Source: a virus
Virus record (IMG/VR): IMGVR_UViG_3300032242_000790
Coordinates: 1 to 20,460 of that record
Length of the DNA: 20,460 nucleotides
Direction: 5' to 3' (one strand)
In this document: piece by piece, positions 5,564 to 14,004 of the stretch
Layout of the letters: each line of letters starts with the position of its first letter
How positions within the stretch are numbered: the first letter of the stretch is position 1
The notes under the pieces: generated by a model
The model's input: the letters and a program-made list of their open reading frames with translations, nothing else
Databases searched by the model: none
Told to the model about the DNA's origin: nothing
Translations under genes and position numbers: made by a program

Positions 5564-5886
5564 AAACAGATTACTTCAGCGACGTCTTTCAGCAGATAAC
5601 CCCCACGTTAAAGTCAATGTGGCAAGCCAGTGCCAGTAAGCACGGATGGTCTAAAGAAGCCACAGACGCAGTAGACATGGCTGTAAACCATGAAGGCTTG
5701 TTTGCTTCCTATGCCCCTCACATGCAGCACAAGGTAGAAAACCACGAGTTTGGTCACCTAGAGTCTCGCAAAGCCCCTGCTCCCGCTATGCGTGAGTATG
5801 CTCAGGACGCTGAGGGAGAAATCTCTAGCGCATTTGGTGAGCGCCTTGTGGCTGTTCTTTCAGCAAAAATAATGAGCAAACTATGA
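5560..5886 (+). CDS. Probable neck/tail-completion protein, 108 aa
   Basis: GTG 5560 overlaps the upstream TGA, and the stop (5884-5886) overlaps the next ATG (ATGA), so the gene is coupled on both sides. The sequence is mostly helical with a His-rich middle (HMQHKVENHEFGHLESR, residues 54-70) and then KAPAPAMREYAQDAEGEISS. The pattern of a short EYG/EFG-like element, a Pro-rich segment and a C-terminal helix loosely recalls HK97 gp10-type tail-completion proteins. That similarity is weak and made by eye. Position just before a probable tail terminator and the sheath supports a role at the head-tail junction. Confidence 0.65.
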   Translation: MKTDYFSDVFQQITPTLKSMWQASASKHGWSKEATDAVDMAVNHEGLFASYAPHMQHKVENHEFGHLESRKAPAPAMREYAQDAEGEISSAFGERLVAVLSAKIMSKL

Positions 5887-6530
5887 CATTTGTACTTGCA
5901 GAAGATGCTGCCCTAAAGAGTGCCCTAGCAGGGATGACAGTTACAGACGAAAAAACTGCCAGCCGTTCTGTTGCTGTGTGGTTTGGTTATCCTGACGTAG
6001 AAATCCGTGACCAGCTGTTTCCTTTTGTTACTATTGATTTGCTCAGTATTTCACAAGCCGCAGACCGTCAACACTCTGGTTGGATTTATGATTCCGACAA
6101 TCATGGGACGGTAGCCTCACCTACAGACGGAACTTTCTACACTTACGAGATGCCAATTGCCTACGATTTGGTGTATCAAATAACGTCTTACTCCAGACAC
6201 CCACGCCATGATAGGGCTATAATTTTACAGTTAAATCAAAAGTTTCCAGGGATGCGTGGACGGTTAGCCGTTCCTAACGATGCGGGTACAGAGGTCTCCC
6301 ATCGCCACATGTTCTTGGATAGTTTCTACAAAAGCGACCGTGCTGAAGGTGAGCATGGAAACAAGCGTCTTTTGCGAAACATCTACACAGTTCGAGTAGT
6401 AAGCGAAATGGTTCCTTCGCTAGCAGTAAACGCTATCCCAGGCGTCACTGCTGTTGCGGTGAATAAGAACGCAAGCGGTTCATGGACTGAAACCAATGTA
6501 CCAGTAGACAAGATTACGGTAACCAACTAA
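5883..6530 (+). CDS. Probable tail terminator / tail completion protein, 215 aa
   Basis: The gene starts in an ATGA overlap and ends 21 bases before the sheath gene, whose ribosome-binding site fills the gap. The protein has an alpha/beta profile with FGYPDVEIRDQLFPFVTIDL (residues 34-53), a central YEMPIAYDLVYQITSYSRH (89-107), and HRHMFLDSF with RNIYTVRVVSEMVP toward the end. The order of a vector of short values, a query of local coordinates and an aromatic-rich domain is typical of tail terminator proteins (gpU/gp15 type). In contractile phages this gene commonly sits directly before the sheath. Assignment rests on synteny and overall look, not on a signature motif. The C-terminal 30 residues (AVNAIPGVTAVAVNKNASGS...) look like a small added beta element. 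Confidence 0.55.
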   Translation: MTFVLAEDAALKSALAGMTVTDEKTASRSVAVWFGYPDVEIRDQLFPFVTIDLLSISQAADRQHSGWIYDSDNHGTVASPTDGTFYTYEMPIAYDLVYQITSYSRHPRHDRAIILQLNQKFPGMRGRLAVPNDAGTEVSHRHMFLDSFYKSDRAEGEHGNKRLLRNIYTVRVVSEMVPSLAVNAIPGVTAVAVNKNASGSWTETNVPVDKITVTN

Positions 6531-6551
6531 TAACTCTTCTAAGGAGAAGCA

Positions 6552-9548
6552 GTGGCTAATTACACAAAGCCAGGTGTGTACGTTCAGGAAACGTTGACGC
6601 CTAATGTACCCATCACTAATGTTAATGCAACCACAGTTGCTACTTTCATTGGTTCTGCAGACCGAGGCCCGACAACCAGCGTCACTTACAGTGGTTCAGC
6701 AAACGTTGTAGGAACAGCCACCACTATTACTAGTTGGTCGCAGTTTAATAATTTATTCGAGTTTGGTAATGCTGTTACAGCATTTGATTCAACTATTAAT
6801 ACAACTGTTGGTTCAACTAACGCTGGAGTTTCTCCAGGAAAAGACTTGAAGTACGCAGTCAAATCTTTCTTTGACAACGGTGGCTCGCAAGCTGTAATTC
6901 TTCGTGACATTAACTCAAACGCTACCGCAACAACCCTTGACTTGCGTGACGGTAACTCAATCACTTCTCAAAACAGTGTATGGACATTTGACGGCTCTAC
7001 TGCGGGTAGCATTACAATTGCCGCTACTTCAGGAACCCCATTCTCAGGATTTGAGGCTGGTCGTGTAATTGCCCTTACAGGTATTTCAAATTCCAGCTTT
7101 ACCGTGCTTAACGGAAAGAACTGGGTTGTATCTTCCGTAGACGCTGGCGGAACTTACATCAAGATTCCTTACAACGGAACTATTGCAGCGCCTACAGCAC
7201 TATCTATTAGCGCAATTTCCGCTGGTACAGTAACCACAGGCATCATTGGAACTGGCGCCGCTAATACAATCAACGTAGGCTCTTCATCAAGTGTTGCAGT
7301 TAACCAAGCTGTTACGGGTACAGGTATTGGTACGGGTGCCACAGTTCAGACAATCACAGCCACAACAATTACAACAACAGGTACTGGCTCTGCTGGCCAA
7401 GCAATTATTACTGTTACAAGCACCGCTGGTGTTGCTGTTGGTATGACTATCACTGGCACAAATGTTGGAACTAACTCAGTAGTTTCTTCTATTGGCTCAG
7501 GTACCGTAACAGCTTCGGTAAACATCCAGACGGGTGGGCTTTCTGGCTCAAACAACATTACTTTTGGTGGCGCAACGCTACAGTTGTCAGTAGTTAATAC
7601 AGGTTCTGGCGCTGCTGCTGTAAATGGTAATGGTACTTTCTACACAGGTGTTGTTACCTACACGGCTGCCCCTGGAAGCCTTACAGTTGGACAGCCAGTA
7701 ACTATTTCTAGTGCCTCGACATCAGGATACAACGGTACGTTTACTGTAGCCACGGTAGGCGGAAGTAACTTTACTGTAAACGGAAATTACACCACAGGCG
7801 GTTCTACATCAACTGCTTCTGGTGCTTACACACAAGCTCAGGCTTATACCGCTACCTCCCCTATTGTTATTCAGGGTGGTGCACAAAGCCCTAACCGCAC
7901 ACTAAGTATTTCTGCTAATAGCGAGGGCACATGGGGCAACTACCTATGGACAGCGATAACTCCAAGTATTCAAACTGGAGCGTTTGACCTTACGGTGTTC
8001 TACTCGTTAACTGCTACTACCTCAGCAGACTTGACTAACGCCAACGTTGTAGAGTCATTCCAGAACCTTACAACAGACTCTTCAAAATCTAACTATGTCG
8101 CCAAAATTATTACAGCGTCCACATCTAGTTGGGTTTCTGTAACCGACGTCGGCGCTACTGCAACTACTTTGTCTAGTGTAACAGGCTCAATTAATACCAA
8201 CACACTATCGGTTGCTTCAGGCGTAGCATCACTTGTAGTTGGCATGTCTGTTTCTGGTTACTCTGCCGTTCCAGCAGGAACATTGATTACCAACATTTCA
8301 GGTACGACAGTTACTTTGTCTTATCCATTGACAGGTAACATTACAACCTCTAACCCAATTACGTTCTCTCCTCCTTCAAATGTTTTTGACCATCCAAAGT
8401 TTACTTCTTACTGGTCAACTACTCCGTCTTCAGTTAACTTTAGCCAAACGGATTACCAGTTTGCATGGAATGTATCTAAGGTAACTACAGGAATTCCTTT
8501 GGGAAGTTCTACTCCAATTACATACAATGCCGTAAAGCTTGGAGTTACTTCATCAGATACTGCAACCTACCCTGCTGTGACTTCTTACGCCAATAGCAAC
8601 GTAGTAACAGCAGGAAAAGTTGTGTACGCAGCCAGTGCAGGCTCACTTGGCGGGACAAGCTCTGACCTTACTAACGTGGTTCTTCCTCGTCTGGATAGCA
8701 TTAATAGCCCTCTAGTTATTAACTACCCTAAGAAGACAGACGCTAGTTCAGTAAACGCTTTGCTAACTTATGCCTGCAACCGTGGAGATTCATTTGTTAT
8801 TATCGATGGCGGTGGCTCTTTAAGCAATAGCGCTTGGTCTGCAACTAACTCTGTTACTGACGTAATCAATAATGGTAAGTCGTACACCCAGCACTTAAAC
8901 TTTGGTGCAATTTACTACCCTAACCTCAGCGTTTACGACCCTGCAAAGAACAACAACGACACAATAACAATCCCGCCTGGCGGAGCAGTTGCTGCTGTTT
9001 ACGTAAACACCGACTCTTCACGTGGAGTTTACAAAGCACCTGCAGGCGTTTCAGCAGCGCTTTCTAACGTAGTTCAAGTACCTGTATTAACTAATGACGA
9101 CTTCAGTACGGTCGCTAACTCTAACCCGTATGTCAACATTATTCGCTTAGTATCTGGCGCTTACTGTGTCATGGGCGCTCGTACTATCTACAGCATCACG
9201 TCAGACAAGTATGTTCCTATTCGTCGCTCAATCAATTACTTAAGTTCTGCACTTAAGGAAGTAACAGCGTTTGCTGTGTTTGAGCCTAACGATGCAGTCC
9301 TGTGGAGCAAAGTAACTTCAGTAGTTAATAGCTTCTTGTACGATTACTGGCGTTCAGGTGGCTTGGCTGGAGCAACTGCTCCCGCTGCGTTCTACGTTAA
9401 GTGTGATGCAGACAACAACACAGGAACATCTGTCAGCAACGGTGAACTACGCATTGAAATTGGCGTAGCTCTTGAGCAACCTGCTGAATTTGTAATTATT
9501 CGTATTGGTCAAATCAACGGCGGTTCCACCGTCACAGCCTCAGTCTAA
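6552..9548 (+). CDS. Contractile tail sheath protein, 998 aa, with large inserted beta modules
   Basis: The subunit forms the contractile outer tube around the tail tube. GTG 6552 has a good Shine-Dalgarno (AAGGAG, 6541-6546). The N-terminus MANYTKPGVYVQETLTPN is the classic sheath opening. Core elements follow: SANSEGTWGNYLW (about 454-466), IYYPNLSVYDPA, TIPPGGAVAAVYVNTD and SRGVYKAPAGV (about 787-836), and the C-terminal domain KYVPIRRSINYLSSAL, FAVFEPNDAVLWSKV, FLYDYWRSGGLAGATAPAAF, ending in PAEFVIIRIGQI. The protein is much longer than typical sheaths of 400-700 residues. The excess lies at about residues 130-445 and 540-610, in Thr/Ser/Gly-rich modules such as VGMTITGTNVGTNSVVSSI and VGMSVSGYSAVPAGTLITNI. 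These probably project from the tail surface. The next gene, the tube, follows after 11 bases. Confidence 0.95.
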   Translation: MANYTKPGVYVQETLTPNVPITNVNATTVATFIGSADRGPTTSVTYSGSANVVGTATTITSWSQFNNLFEFGNAVTAFDSTINTTVGSTNAGVSPGKDLKYAVKSFFDNGGSQAVILRDINSNATATTLDLRDGNSITSQNSVWTFDGSTAGSITIAATSGTPFSGFEAGRVIALTGISNSSFTVLNGKNWVVSSVDAGGTYIKIPYNGTIAAPTALSISAISAGTVTTGIIGTGAANTINVGSSSSVAVNQAVTGTGIGTGATVQTITATTITTTGTGSAGQAIITVTSTAGVAVGMTITGTNVGTNSVVSSIGSGTVTASVNIQTGGLSGSNNITFGGATLQLSVVNTGSGAAAVNGNGTFYTGVVTYTAAPGSLTVGQPVTISSASTSGYNGTFTVATVGGSNFTVNGNYTTGGSTSTASGAYTQAQAYTATSPIVIQGGAQSPNRTLSISANSEGTWGNYLWTAITPSIQTGAFDLTVFYSLTATTSADLTNANVVESFQNLTTDSSKSNYVAKIITASTSSWVSVTDVGATATTLSSVTGSINTNTLSVASGVASLVVGMSVSGYSAVPAGTLITNISGTTVTLSYPLTGNITTSNPITFSPPSNVFDHPKFTSYWSTTPSSVNFSQTDYQFAWNVSKVTTGIPLGSSTPITYNAVKLGVTSSDTATYPAVTSYANSNVVTAGKVVYAASAGSLGGTSSDLTNVVLPRLDSINSPLVINYPKKTDASSVNALLTYACNRGDSFVIIDGGGSLSNSAWSATNSVTDVINNGKSYTQHLNFGAIYYPNLSVYDPAKNNNDTITIPPGGAVAAVYVNTDSSRGVYKAPAGVSAALSNVVQVPVLTNDDFSTVANSNPYVNIIRLVSGAYCVMGARTIYSITSDKYVPIRRSINYLSSALKEVTAFAVFEPNDAVLWSKVTSVVNSFLYDYWRSGGLAGATAPAAFYVKCDADNNTGTSVSNGELRIEIGVALEQPAEFVIIRIGQINGGSTVTASV

Positions 9549-9559
9549 GGAGATAATCG

Positions 9560-10189
9560 ATGGCTACAACAACCGAATCGCAAACTGGAATTACTTCCAT
9601 AGATAGTCGTTCCACAATTGCCACAGACCCGTTACGTGTATTTAGGTTTAAGGCTACCTTTACTCCTGTTGGCGGTGCTACAGGCTCATTGTCAGCGCAT
9701 ACATTTGCAAAATTTACAGGTGGGTTTAACGGCATTCAGGGTCTCCGTACATCAATTGATGCTATTGATTACCGTGAAGGTGGATACAACACCACGATGC
9801 ACAAGGTACCAGGCATGGCAACTTTTATGCCTATCGTGTTTAGTCGTGGTGCTATCTGGGGCAACGACGTAGCCATTAACTGGATGCGTACATTGTTTGC
9901 AGTTTCTTCAGGTGAAGGTATTGTTGGAAGCCAGAATAGTGGATTCCGATGCAACATCAAGATTGAAGTTATGGACCACCCTAATACCACTAGCAGCACC
10001 AACATTCCAAAGATGGCATTCTATGTACAAAATGCGTGGATTAGCAGCCTATCTTACTCAGACTTAAATGCTGGAGCCAGCGAAATTATGTTTGAAAGCA
10101 TTACCGTTCAGCACGAAGGTTTGTCTATTCTTCAAATTGATGAAAAGGGTAATGGAATAGGCGTTGCCACAGCCCCGACTTGGATTTAA
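9560..10189 (+). CDS. Tail tube protein (T4 gp19 family), 209 aa
   Basis: This protein polymerises into the inner tube through which DNA passes. AAGGAG (9547-9552) precedes ATG 9560. The gp19 hallmarks are visible: DPLRVFRFKATF (residues 23-34), a GGFNGIQGLRTSIDAIDYRE stretch (54-73) followed by GGYNTTMHKVPG, then ITL-like FMPIVFSRGAIWGN and W108. The C-terminus carries WISSLSYSDLNAGASEIMFE, the usual beta segment before the final ITVQHEGL strand. Length fits the family, with a modest C-terminal extension. Order sheath then tube is standard for contractile tails. Confidence 0.93.
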   Translation: MATTTESQTGITSIDSRSTIATDPLRVFRFKATFTPVGGATGSLSAHTFAKFTGGFNGIQGLRTSIDAIDYREGGYNTTMHKVPGMATFMPIVFSRGAIWGNDVAINWMRTLFAVSSGEGIVGSQNSGFRCNIKIEVMDHPNTTSSTNIPKMAFYVQNAWISSLSYSDLNAGASEIMFESITVQHEGLSILQIDEKGNGIGVATAPTWI

Positions 10190-10190
10190 T

Positions 10191-10211
10191 AATCTATAAT
10201 ACTAATAGATT
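10191..10211 (+). promoter_or_regulatory. AT-rich intergenic dyad with TATAAT after the tube gene
   Basis: AATCTAT (10191-10197) and ATAGATT (10205-10211) form a 7-bp inverted repeat with a 7-base loop containing most of a TATAAT hexamer (10195-10200). The 47-base gap here is one of the longer ones in the tail operon. It could hold a -10 element or a weak hairpin. No -35 box lies at the right distance, and the stem is A+T-rich without a following T run, so neither a promoter nor a terminator is firmly supported. Confidence 0.3.
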
Positions 10212-10236
10212 GCCGTTCTTTTAATTAGGAGTACCT

Positions 10237-11034
10237 GTGACACAACCCATTACCGACCCAGTAAAAATTGCTGAACTTGCTGCACAATTCGAAGCATCAG
10301 AAGTACAAGTCCAGGTTAACACCAAACCTCCGTTATCTAACGAAGTAAAACTACCTGGTGGTTTTATTGATACTAATGGGTTCTTAATTAAAACTGCTCA
10401 AGTTCGTGAACTTACGGGAGCCGATGAAGAAGTGCTAGCCGCTTTGCAATCTACGACTCGTGCGTTGAATACTATTCTTCAGCGTGGGCTAGTTCGTTTA
10501 GGTGATGCCGCTCCTACCGCACAGGACTTAGATAATCTTTTGGCGGGTGACCGAGACGCAATTCTTCTTGGTATTCGTCGAGTTACGTTTGGGGAAACTG
10601 TAACGTTTAACGCTGTGTGTTCCTCGTGTGCTACTCCGCAAGAACCAGAAATTCATCTACTTACAGATGTTCCCGTAAAAGAATTAGACGACCCTAAGTC
10701 TGAGAGCACTTTTGCAGTAAACATAAAAGGTAAAGAATTTATACTGGCTTTGCCAAATGGTGTGACAAATAAACGCCTTATGGAACTAGAGAACGCTTCT
10801 ATGGCTGAACTTGTTACGGCTATTCTTGCGGGTTGCATTATGGCTATTGATGATGAGCCAAGCATGGGAGTAATAACTGCTCGTAGCCTTGGTATTGCTG
10901 ACCGTGAAAAACTGGTAGCGGAAATTTATGACCGTGCTCCAGGTCCCCGCCTCGGGGAGGTGTCTAAGGCTTGCGAGGCATGTGGCACAGAAATTTTGCT
11001 GCCACTAAGTCTGGCTGACTTATTTCGCCTATAG
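10237..11034 (+). CDS. T4-type baseplate/hub assembly protein (PF12322-like), 265 aa, with two CxxC pairs
   Basis: GTG 10237 follows TTAGGAG at five bases. Residues 36-110 show the family pattern: VKLPGGFIDTNG, VRELTGADEEVL, ALNTILQRGLVRLG, LLAGDRDAILLGIRRVTFGE. Next come CSSC (residues 127-130) and, near the end, CEACG (about 246-250); together these four cysteines probably bind zinc. Proteins of this kind, annotated as T4 baseplate protein or gp26/gp51-type hub assembly factors, lie before the tape measure and are thought to act as assembly chaperones. The frame ends at TAG 11032-11034, but an open +1 frame continues to the tape-measure gene, suggesting a longer frameshifted product. Confidence 0.8.
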   Translation: MTQPITDPVKIAELAAQFEASEVQVQVNTKPPLSNEVKLPGGFIDTNGFLIKTAQVRELTGADEEVLAALQSTTRALNTILQRGLVRLGDAAPTAQDLDNLLAGDRDAILLGIRRVTFGETVTFNAVCSSCATPQEPEIHLLTDVPVKELDDPKSESTFAVNIKGKEFILALPNGVTNKRLMELENASMAELVTAILAGCIMAIDDEPSMGVITARSLGIADREKLVAEIYDRAPGPRLGEVSKACEACGTEILLPLSLADLFRL

Positions 11035-11185
11035 CGAGGAAAACTACGAAAACTTATTGGACTGTTACGAGGTAATTGTTCGTGAGTTCACTGGATGGGG
11101 TATTCAAGATGTTCGTTCTCTTTCCTACAGGGAAAGGCAAAACTGGCTTGCAAGAGCCTTAAGATTCAGGAGTAGCGATGGCTGA
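11009..11185 (+). CDS. Start-less frame extending the assembly protein, probable frameshift product
   Basis: A frame +1 to the upstream gene is open from 11009 to TGA 11183-11185 and contains no ATG or GTG. From 11021 it reads YFAYSEENYENLLDCYEVIV, REFTGWGIQDVRSLSYRERQ, NWLARALRFRSSDG (54 residues), a protein-like sequence with an ER..WL element. A shift at UUU C (11023-11026), just before the TAG, would join it as SLADLF-AYSEENYEN. The upstream-frame product is a likely assembly chaperone and the next gene is the probable tape measure, exactly where many tailed phages use frameshifting. The end overlaps the next start by eight bases. The mechanism (+1 versus -2) is not decided by sequence alone. 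A TTG at 11057 is a poor alternative start. Confidence 0.55.
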   Translation, partial: VWLTYFAYSEENYENLLDCYEVIVREFTGWGIQDVRSLSYRERQNWLARALRFRSSDG

Positions 11186-12737
11186 CGATGGCGGTAAAGT
11201 CCTTAGTTATTTGCGCTCTCTTCTAGGGACTACTAAAGAATTTAATACCGAGCTTGAAAAAACCGATTCCCTTATGGATAAGGTGTCTTCAAAAACTGGT
11301 GGCGGAACTAGTTCTCCTGGTGGAGCAATTAAGTCTTCCAGCACTACTCCTCCTTACCCTGGTCACGGTGGCGCCCCTGTAGCAGGTCATGGTGGCGCAC
11401 CCACGGCAGGCGGTAGTTATACAAACACTGCTACTGGAACTGGCGCTCCTACAGCAGGCGGTGCAGCAGGAACCGCAAAGTTTTCTTACGGTTGGGGAAG
11501 CGCTTTAGCAAGTCTTGCGGGAAAGACTATCAAGGGCGGGGTAATGGCTATGACAGCCTTGCCCACAAGCCAAGAGGCTATTGCTTACGACACTCTGACT
11601 AATCGTCTTAAGTTTTATTCGCAAAACGGTATGAAGGATTATGGGAATCCTTCTATGTACGCCTCTAAGATTGGTACACCTACTGAACCGCTAGACGCTT
11701 TGATGGCGTCTAATGTTGGAATTGAAGCGGGTCTTCTTCCTGGTTTGAGTAATTACCAAGCTGGAGTTAAAGGCAAAAATTCTTTTGGTGGCGTTTACGG
11801 AAGCGCTGCACTTGCTTCTAACCTTGTTCCTGGTTTGGGTATTCAAGGTGGTATGTCTGTTGTTGGTGGAATTAACCAAGCGCACAACGTCAACATGCTT
11901 CGTATGTTTGGTATTGACATCCGTGGCGGTGATGGAACTAAACCTGCAGACCTTGCTAGTATCATTGACCAGTTTTACAACATTTTATCTAAGAGCGGGA
12001 CGGTAAGTCCTTACACTATTGCGGTATCAGCCATGTCTGGAAACGCTTTAGATAGCATGCTTACTCAATACTTTGGTGAAGATGTAAACACCAGAAACGT
12101 AGTTATTGCAGGTTTGATTCAACGTTCTCGTAAAGGTTCTTTGTATAAGTCAGGAACTAAAGCGTCCCTTCATTCAACTGGTGGTATGGGAACTGCTGCT
12201 GAGTCCTTGGGCAATCGTACAACTTCTGAATTTGGAATGATTAAAGGATTAAGCACTGGCGCCGTTCAAGGTGAAGTTGGTGCCAACAATGCCCTTCAAG
12301 GAATTTACGACTATTTAGGTAAACAAACAGGTTCTGGCATTAAAAATGCTCAGTACGGCGTAGGCATGATGGAAGGTATCTTAGGTGCCCGTGGTGGCGC
12401 AGGCGCTGCTGTGTTTAATCAAATTATTGCGGGCGATAAAAACCCAGCTACAGTTGCTGGACTTGTAGGTCCGCTTTTACTAGCAGCGGGAGCGGCTACA
12501 GGAAAAACTTTTGCAGACGCAGACCTTTTTGGGCTTCAAAATAATGCGTTGTTTAACGGTAAACCTCGTGTCATTGCTGGTCCTGCTTACTCTGGAGGTA
12601 ACACTCTTACCCCTGCTACAGGACCTTCATTCTCAGGCGGGCTAACAATTAACCTGCAACTTCCTCCTGGTACAGATGACCCAATGTTATTCGGCAAGGC
12701 TGTATCTCAAGCAATGCAAGGGATGTATTACCAATGA
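11178..12737 (+). CDS. Probable tape measure protein, 519 aa
   Basis: AGGAG (11168-11172) lies five bases before ATG 11178. The N-terminus MADDGGKVLSYLRSLLGTTK is helical. Residues 40-100 are a Gly/Pro/Ser/Thr linker with near-repeats of GHGGAP and GAPTAGG. The remainder is Ala/Gly-rich with several hydrophobic helices (for example VAGLVGPLLLAAGAATG), and the C-terminus GLTINLQLPPGTDDPMLFGK recalls the small beta-helix unit that closes many tape measures. Position after the assembly chaperone and before the baseplate genes fits a tape measure. It is short for that role (T4 gp29 is somewhat longer) and predicted coiled coil is scarce, so another internal tail protein cannot be excluded. Confidence 0.6.
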   Translation: MADDGGKVLSYLRSLLGTTKEFNTELEKTDSLMDKVSSKTGGGTSSPGGAIKSSSTTPPYPGHGGAPVAGHGGAPTAGGSYTNTATGTGAPTAGGAAGTAKFSYGWGSALASLAGKTIKGGVMAMTALPTSQEAIAYDTLTNRLKFYSQNGMKDYGNPSMYASKIGTPTEPLDALMASNVGIEAGLLPGLSNYQAGVKGKNSFGGVYGSAALASNLVPGLGIQGGMSVVGGINQAHNVNMLRMFGIDIRGGDGTKPADLASIIDQFYNILSKSGTVSPYTIAVSAMSGNALDSMLTQYFGEDVNTRNVVIAGLIQRSRKGSLYKSGTKASLHSTGGMGTAAESLGNRTTSEFGMIKGLSTGAVQGEVGANNALQGIYDYLGKQTGSGIKNAQYGVGMMEGILGARGGAGAAVFNQIIAGDKNPATVAGLVGPLLLAAGAATGKTFADADLFGLQNNALFNGKPRVIAGPAYSGGNTLTPATGPSFSGGLTINLQLPPGTDDPMLFGKAVSQAMQGMYYQ

Positions 12738-13723
12738 GTGCTTCATCTAGAGAAAGCGCTGCTAACTCCAACGCTAAGAAAAAGAAACTTCAGACAACAA
12801 TTACTGCTGAGAAAAAACAAATTGCTAGGCTTGAGGCGCAGCTTAAGAAAAATCAAAAAGCACTTAATGCTCTTAAGACTCCTCCCCCAGCGGGCGGTGG
12901 ACCCAAAGCCGCTACAGCACTTGGTCTTTACGGCTACCGTTGGAACCTTCCGCCACATGCTTGGAGTGTTCCCGTAGAAGCGCAGGAACTTGCTGGTGGC
13001 TTTATTGCCGACAAAGAAAAAGCAATCCCTGCTACTCGAGGCTACACCCAACGTTATCGCCGTGGGCGCATCTACTGGTATGCCCGTGTTGAGAATGAAT
13101 ACTTAGGTAGTACCAAAAGAAACTCTGGGGATGACCCACGATACGGTTTCCAATTTATGTGGAACCCACAGTCAGTTCAAACCTCAGTTGCTATTAACAT
13201 GGACATCACCCCAACATTTGCTGACAAGTTCGTAGACGTTGTAGGCGCTTTTCCTAGTGGAGAAATGCTTGCTATAGAACTTAGGCTTGACCGAACCAAT
13301 GATTTTGCTTCTTTTAAAGACCTTGACAGCACTGCTAACTCGCTATCTTACCTTGCAAATAGTTCTGCTATTCAAGGTTACTACAACCCAGCGTGGAGTT
13401 TTGACCAGCAATTTTCGGCCACTCTTCAAAGTAAACTGGTAGACCTTATGGAGTTAGGCACTATTGCTGACCTTGAGTACCTCTACAAAGCGATTAATGG
13501 TCCAGGCTGGACAAACGTAGCCACTGGGCGTAAGTCCTCTGAGATTGGCTTCCTACGCCCTGCGTTGCTACGTATTGACTTAGGTCCCTCAAGTTACCTT
13601 GGCTACATCACCAACTTGGTAGTAAACCATGTTGCATTTAATAAAGCGATGATTCCCATCCGAACTGATGTTGCAATTCAGTTTAACCTAATGGCTACTG
13701 CAGGATTGTCGAGTAAAAAATAA
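12734..13723 (+). CDS. CIS tube-like baseplate/tail-end protein, 329 aa
   Basis: ATG 12734 overlaps the previous TGA (ATGA). Residues 14-50 form a Lys-rich coiled coil (KKKKLQTTITAEKKQIARLE, AQLKKNQKALNALK), then a Pro/Gly hinge. The folded part has FQFMWNPQSVQTSVAINM (about 137-154), an FxFNPxxxxxS type element, and near the C-terminus LLRIDLGPSSYLGYITNLVV, NHVAFNKAMIPIRTDVAIQF. This is the look of the contractile-injection-system tube family (Afp7/gp54-like) that sits between tube and hub. The next gene is LysM/gp53-like, the expected neighbour. The stop overlaps the next ATG by one base. Confidence 0.7.
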   Translation: MSASSRESAANSNAKKKKLQTTITAEKKQIARLEAQLKKNQKALNALKTPPPAGGGPKAATALGLYGYRWNLPPHAWSVPVEAQELAGGFIADKEKAIPATRGYTQRYRRGRIYWYARVENEYLGSTKRNSGDDPRYGFQFMWNPQSVQTSVAINMDITPTFADKFVDVVGAFPSGEMLAIELRLDRTNDFASFKDLDSTANSLSYLANSSAIQGYYNPAWSFDQQFSATLQSKLVDLMELGTIADLEYLYKAINGPGWTNVATGRKSSEIGFLRPALLRIDLGPSSYLGYITNLVVNHVAFNKAMIPIRTDVAIQFNLMATAGLSSKK

Positions 13724-14004
13724 TGGCTATTAATAACGGCTCTCGCTATCAAGATTCTATTGTTGATTATTTTCGAAAAGAAGAATACGGCACCACATAC
13801 CCTGTTGTATTTTACCAATTTGATACGTTGAATAACATTAATTACTTTATCCATAATTACATTCAAGGTGAAACCCTTCATGGATTAGCGCAAAAATACT
13901 TTGGTCGCCCTGACGTGTGGTGGATTATTGCTGAGTACAACCCAGAAGTAACTGACTTTTTAAACATTTCTCCAGGAGCTCTGTTAAGAATACCTAATGT
14001 TTAA
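13723..14004 (+). CDS. LysM/gp53-like baseplate protein, 93 aa
   Basis: The start is in a TAATG junction. The C-terminal half carries a LysM-like fold signature: IQGETLHGLAQKYFGRPDVW, then WIIAEYNPEVTDFLNISPGA and LLRIPNV. In contractile phages and related injection systems a small LysM protein (T4 gp53 domain, P2 gpX, Afp-type) joins the hub to the wedge through the tube-proximal protein. The N-terminal 45 residues (SRYQDSIVDYFRKEEYGTTY) are family-specific. The stop overlaps the start of the hub gene by eight bases. Confidence 0.8.
   Translation: MAINNGSRYQDSIVDYFRKEEYGTTYPVVFYQFDTLNNINYFIHNYIQGETLHGLAQKYFGRPDVWWIIAEYNPEVTDFLNISPGALLRIPNV

Noticed and set aside
7346-7558. Minus-strand ORF of Val/Pro/Ala composition inside the sheath gene
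   Set aside because: Such ORFs arise from Thr/Asn/Gly-rich + strand codons; no start signal or independent support.
10191-10211. Intrinsic terminator after the tube gene
   Set aside because: The stem is A+T-rich and has no adjacent T run. It is kept only as a low-confidence regulatory dyad.
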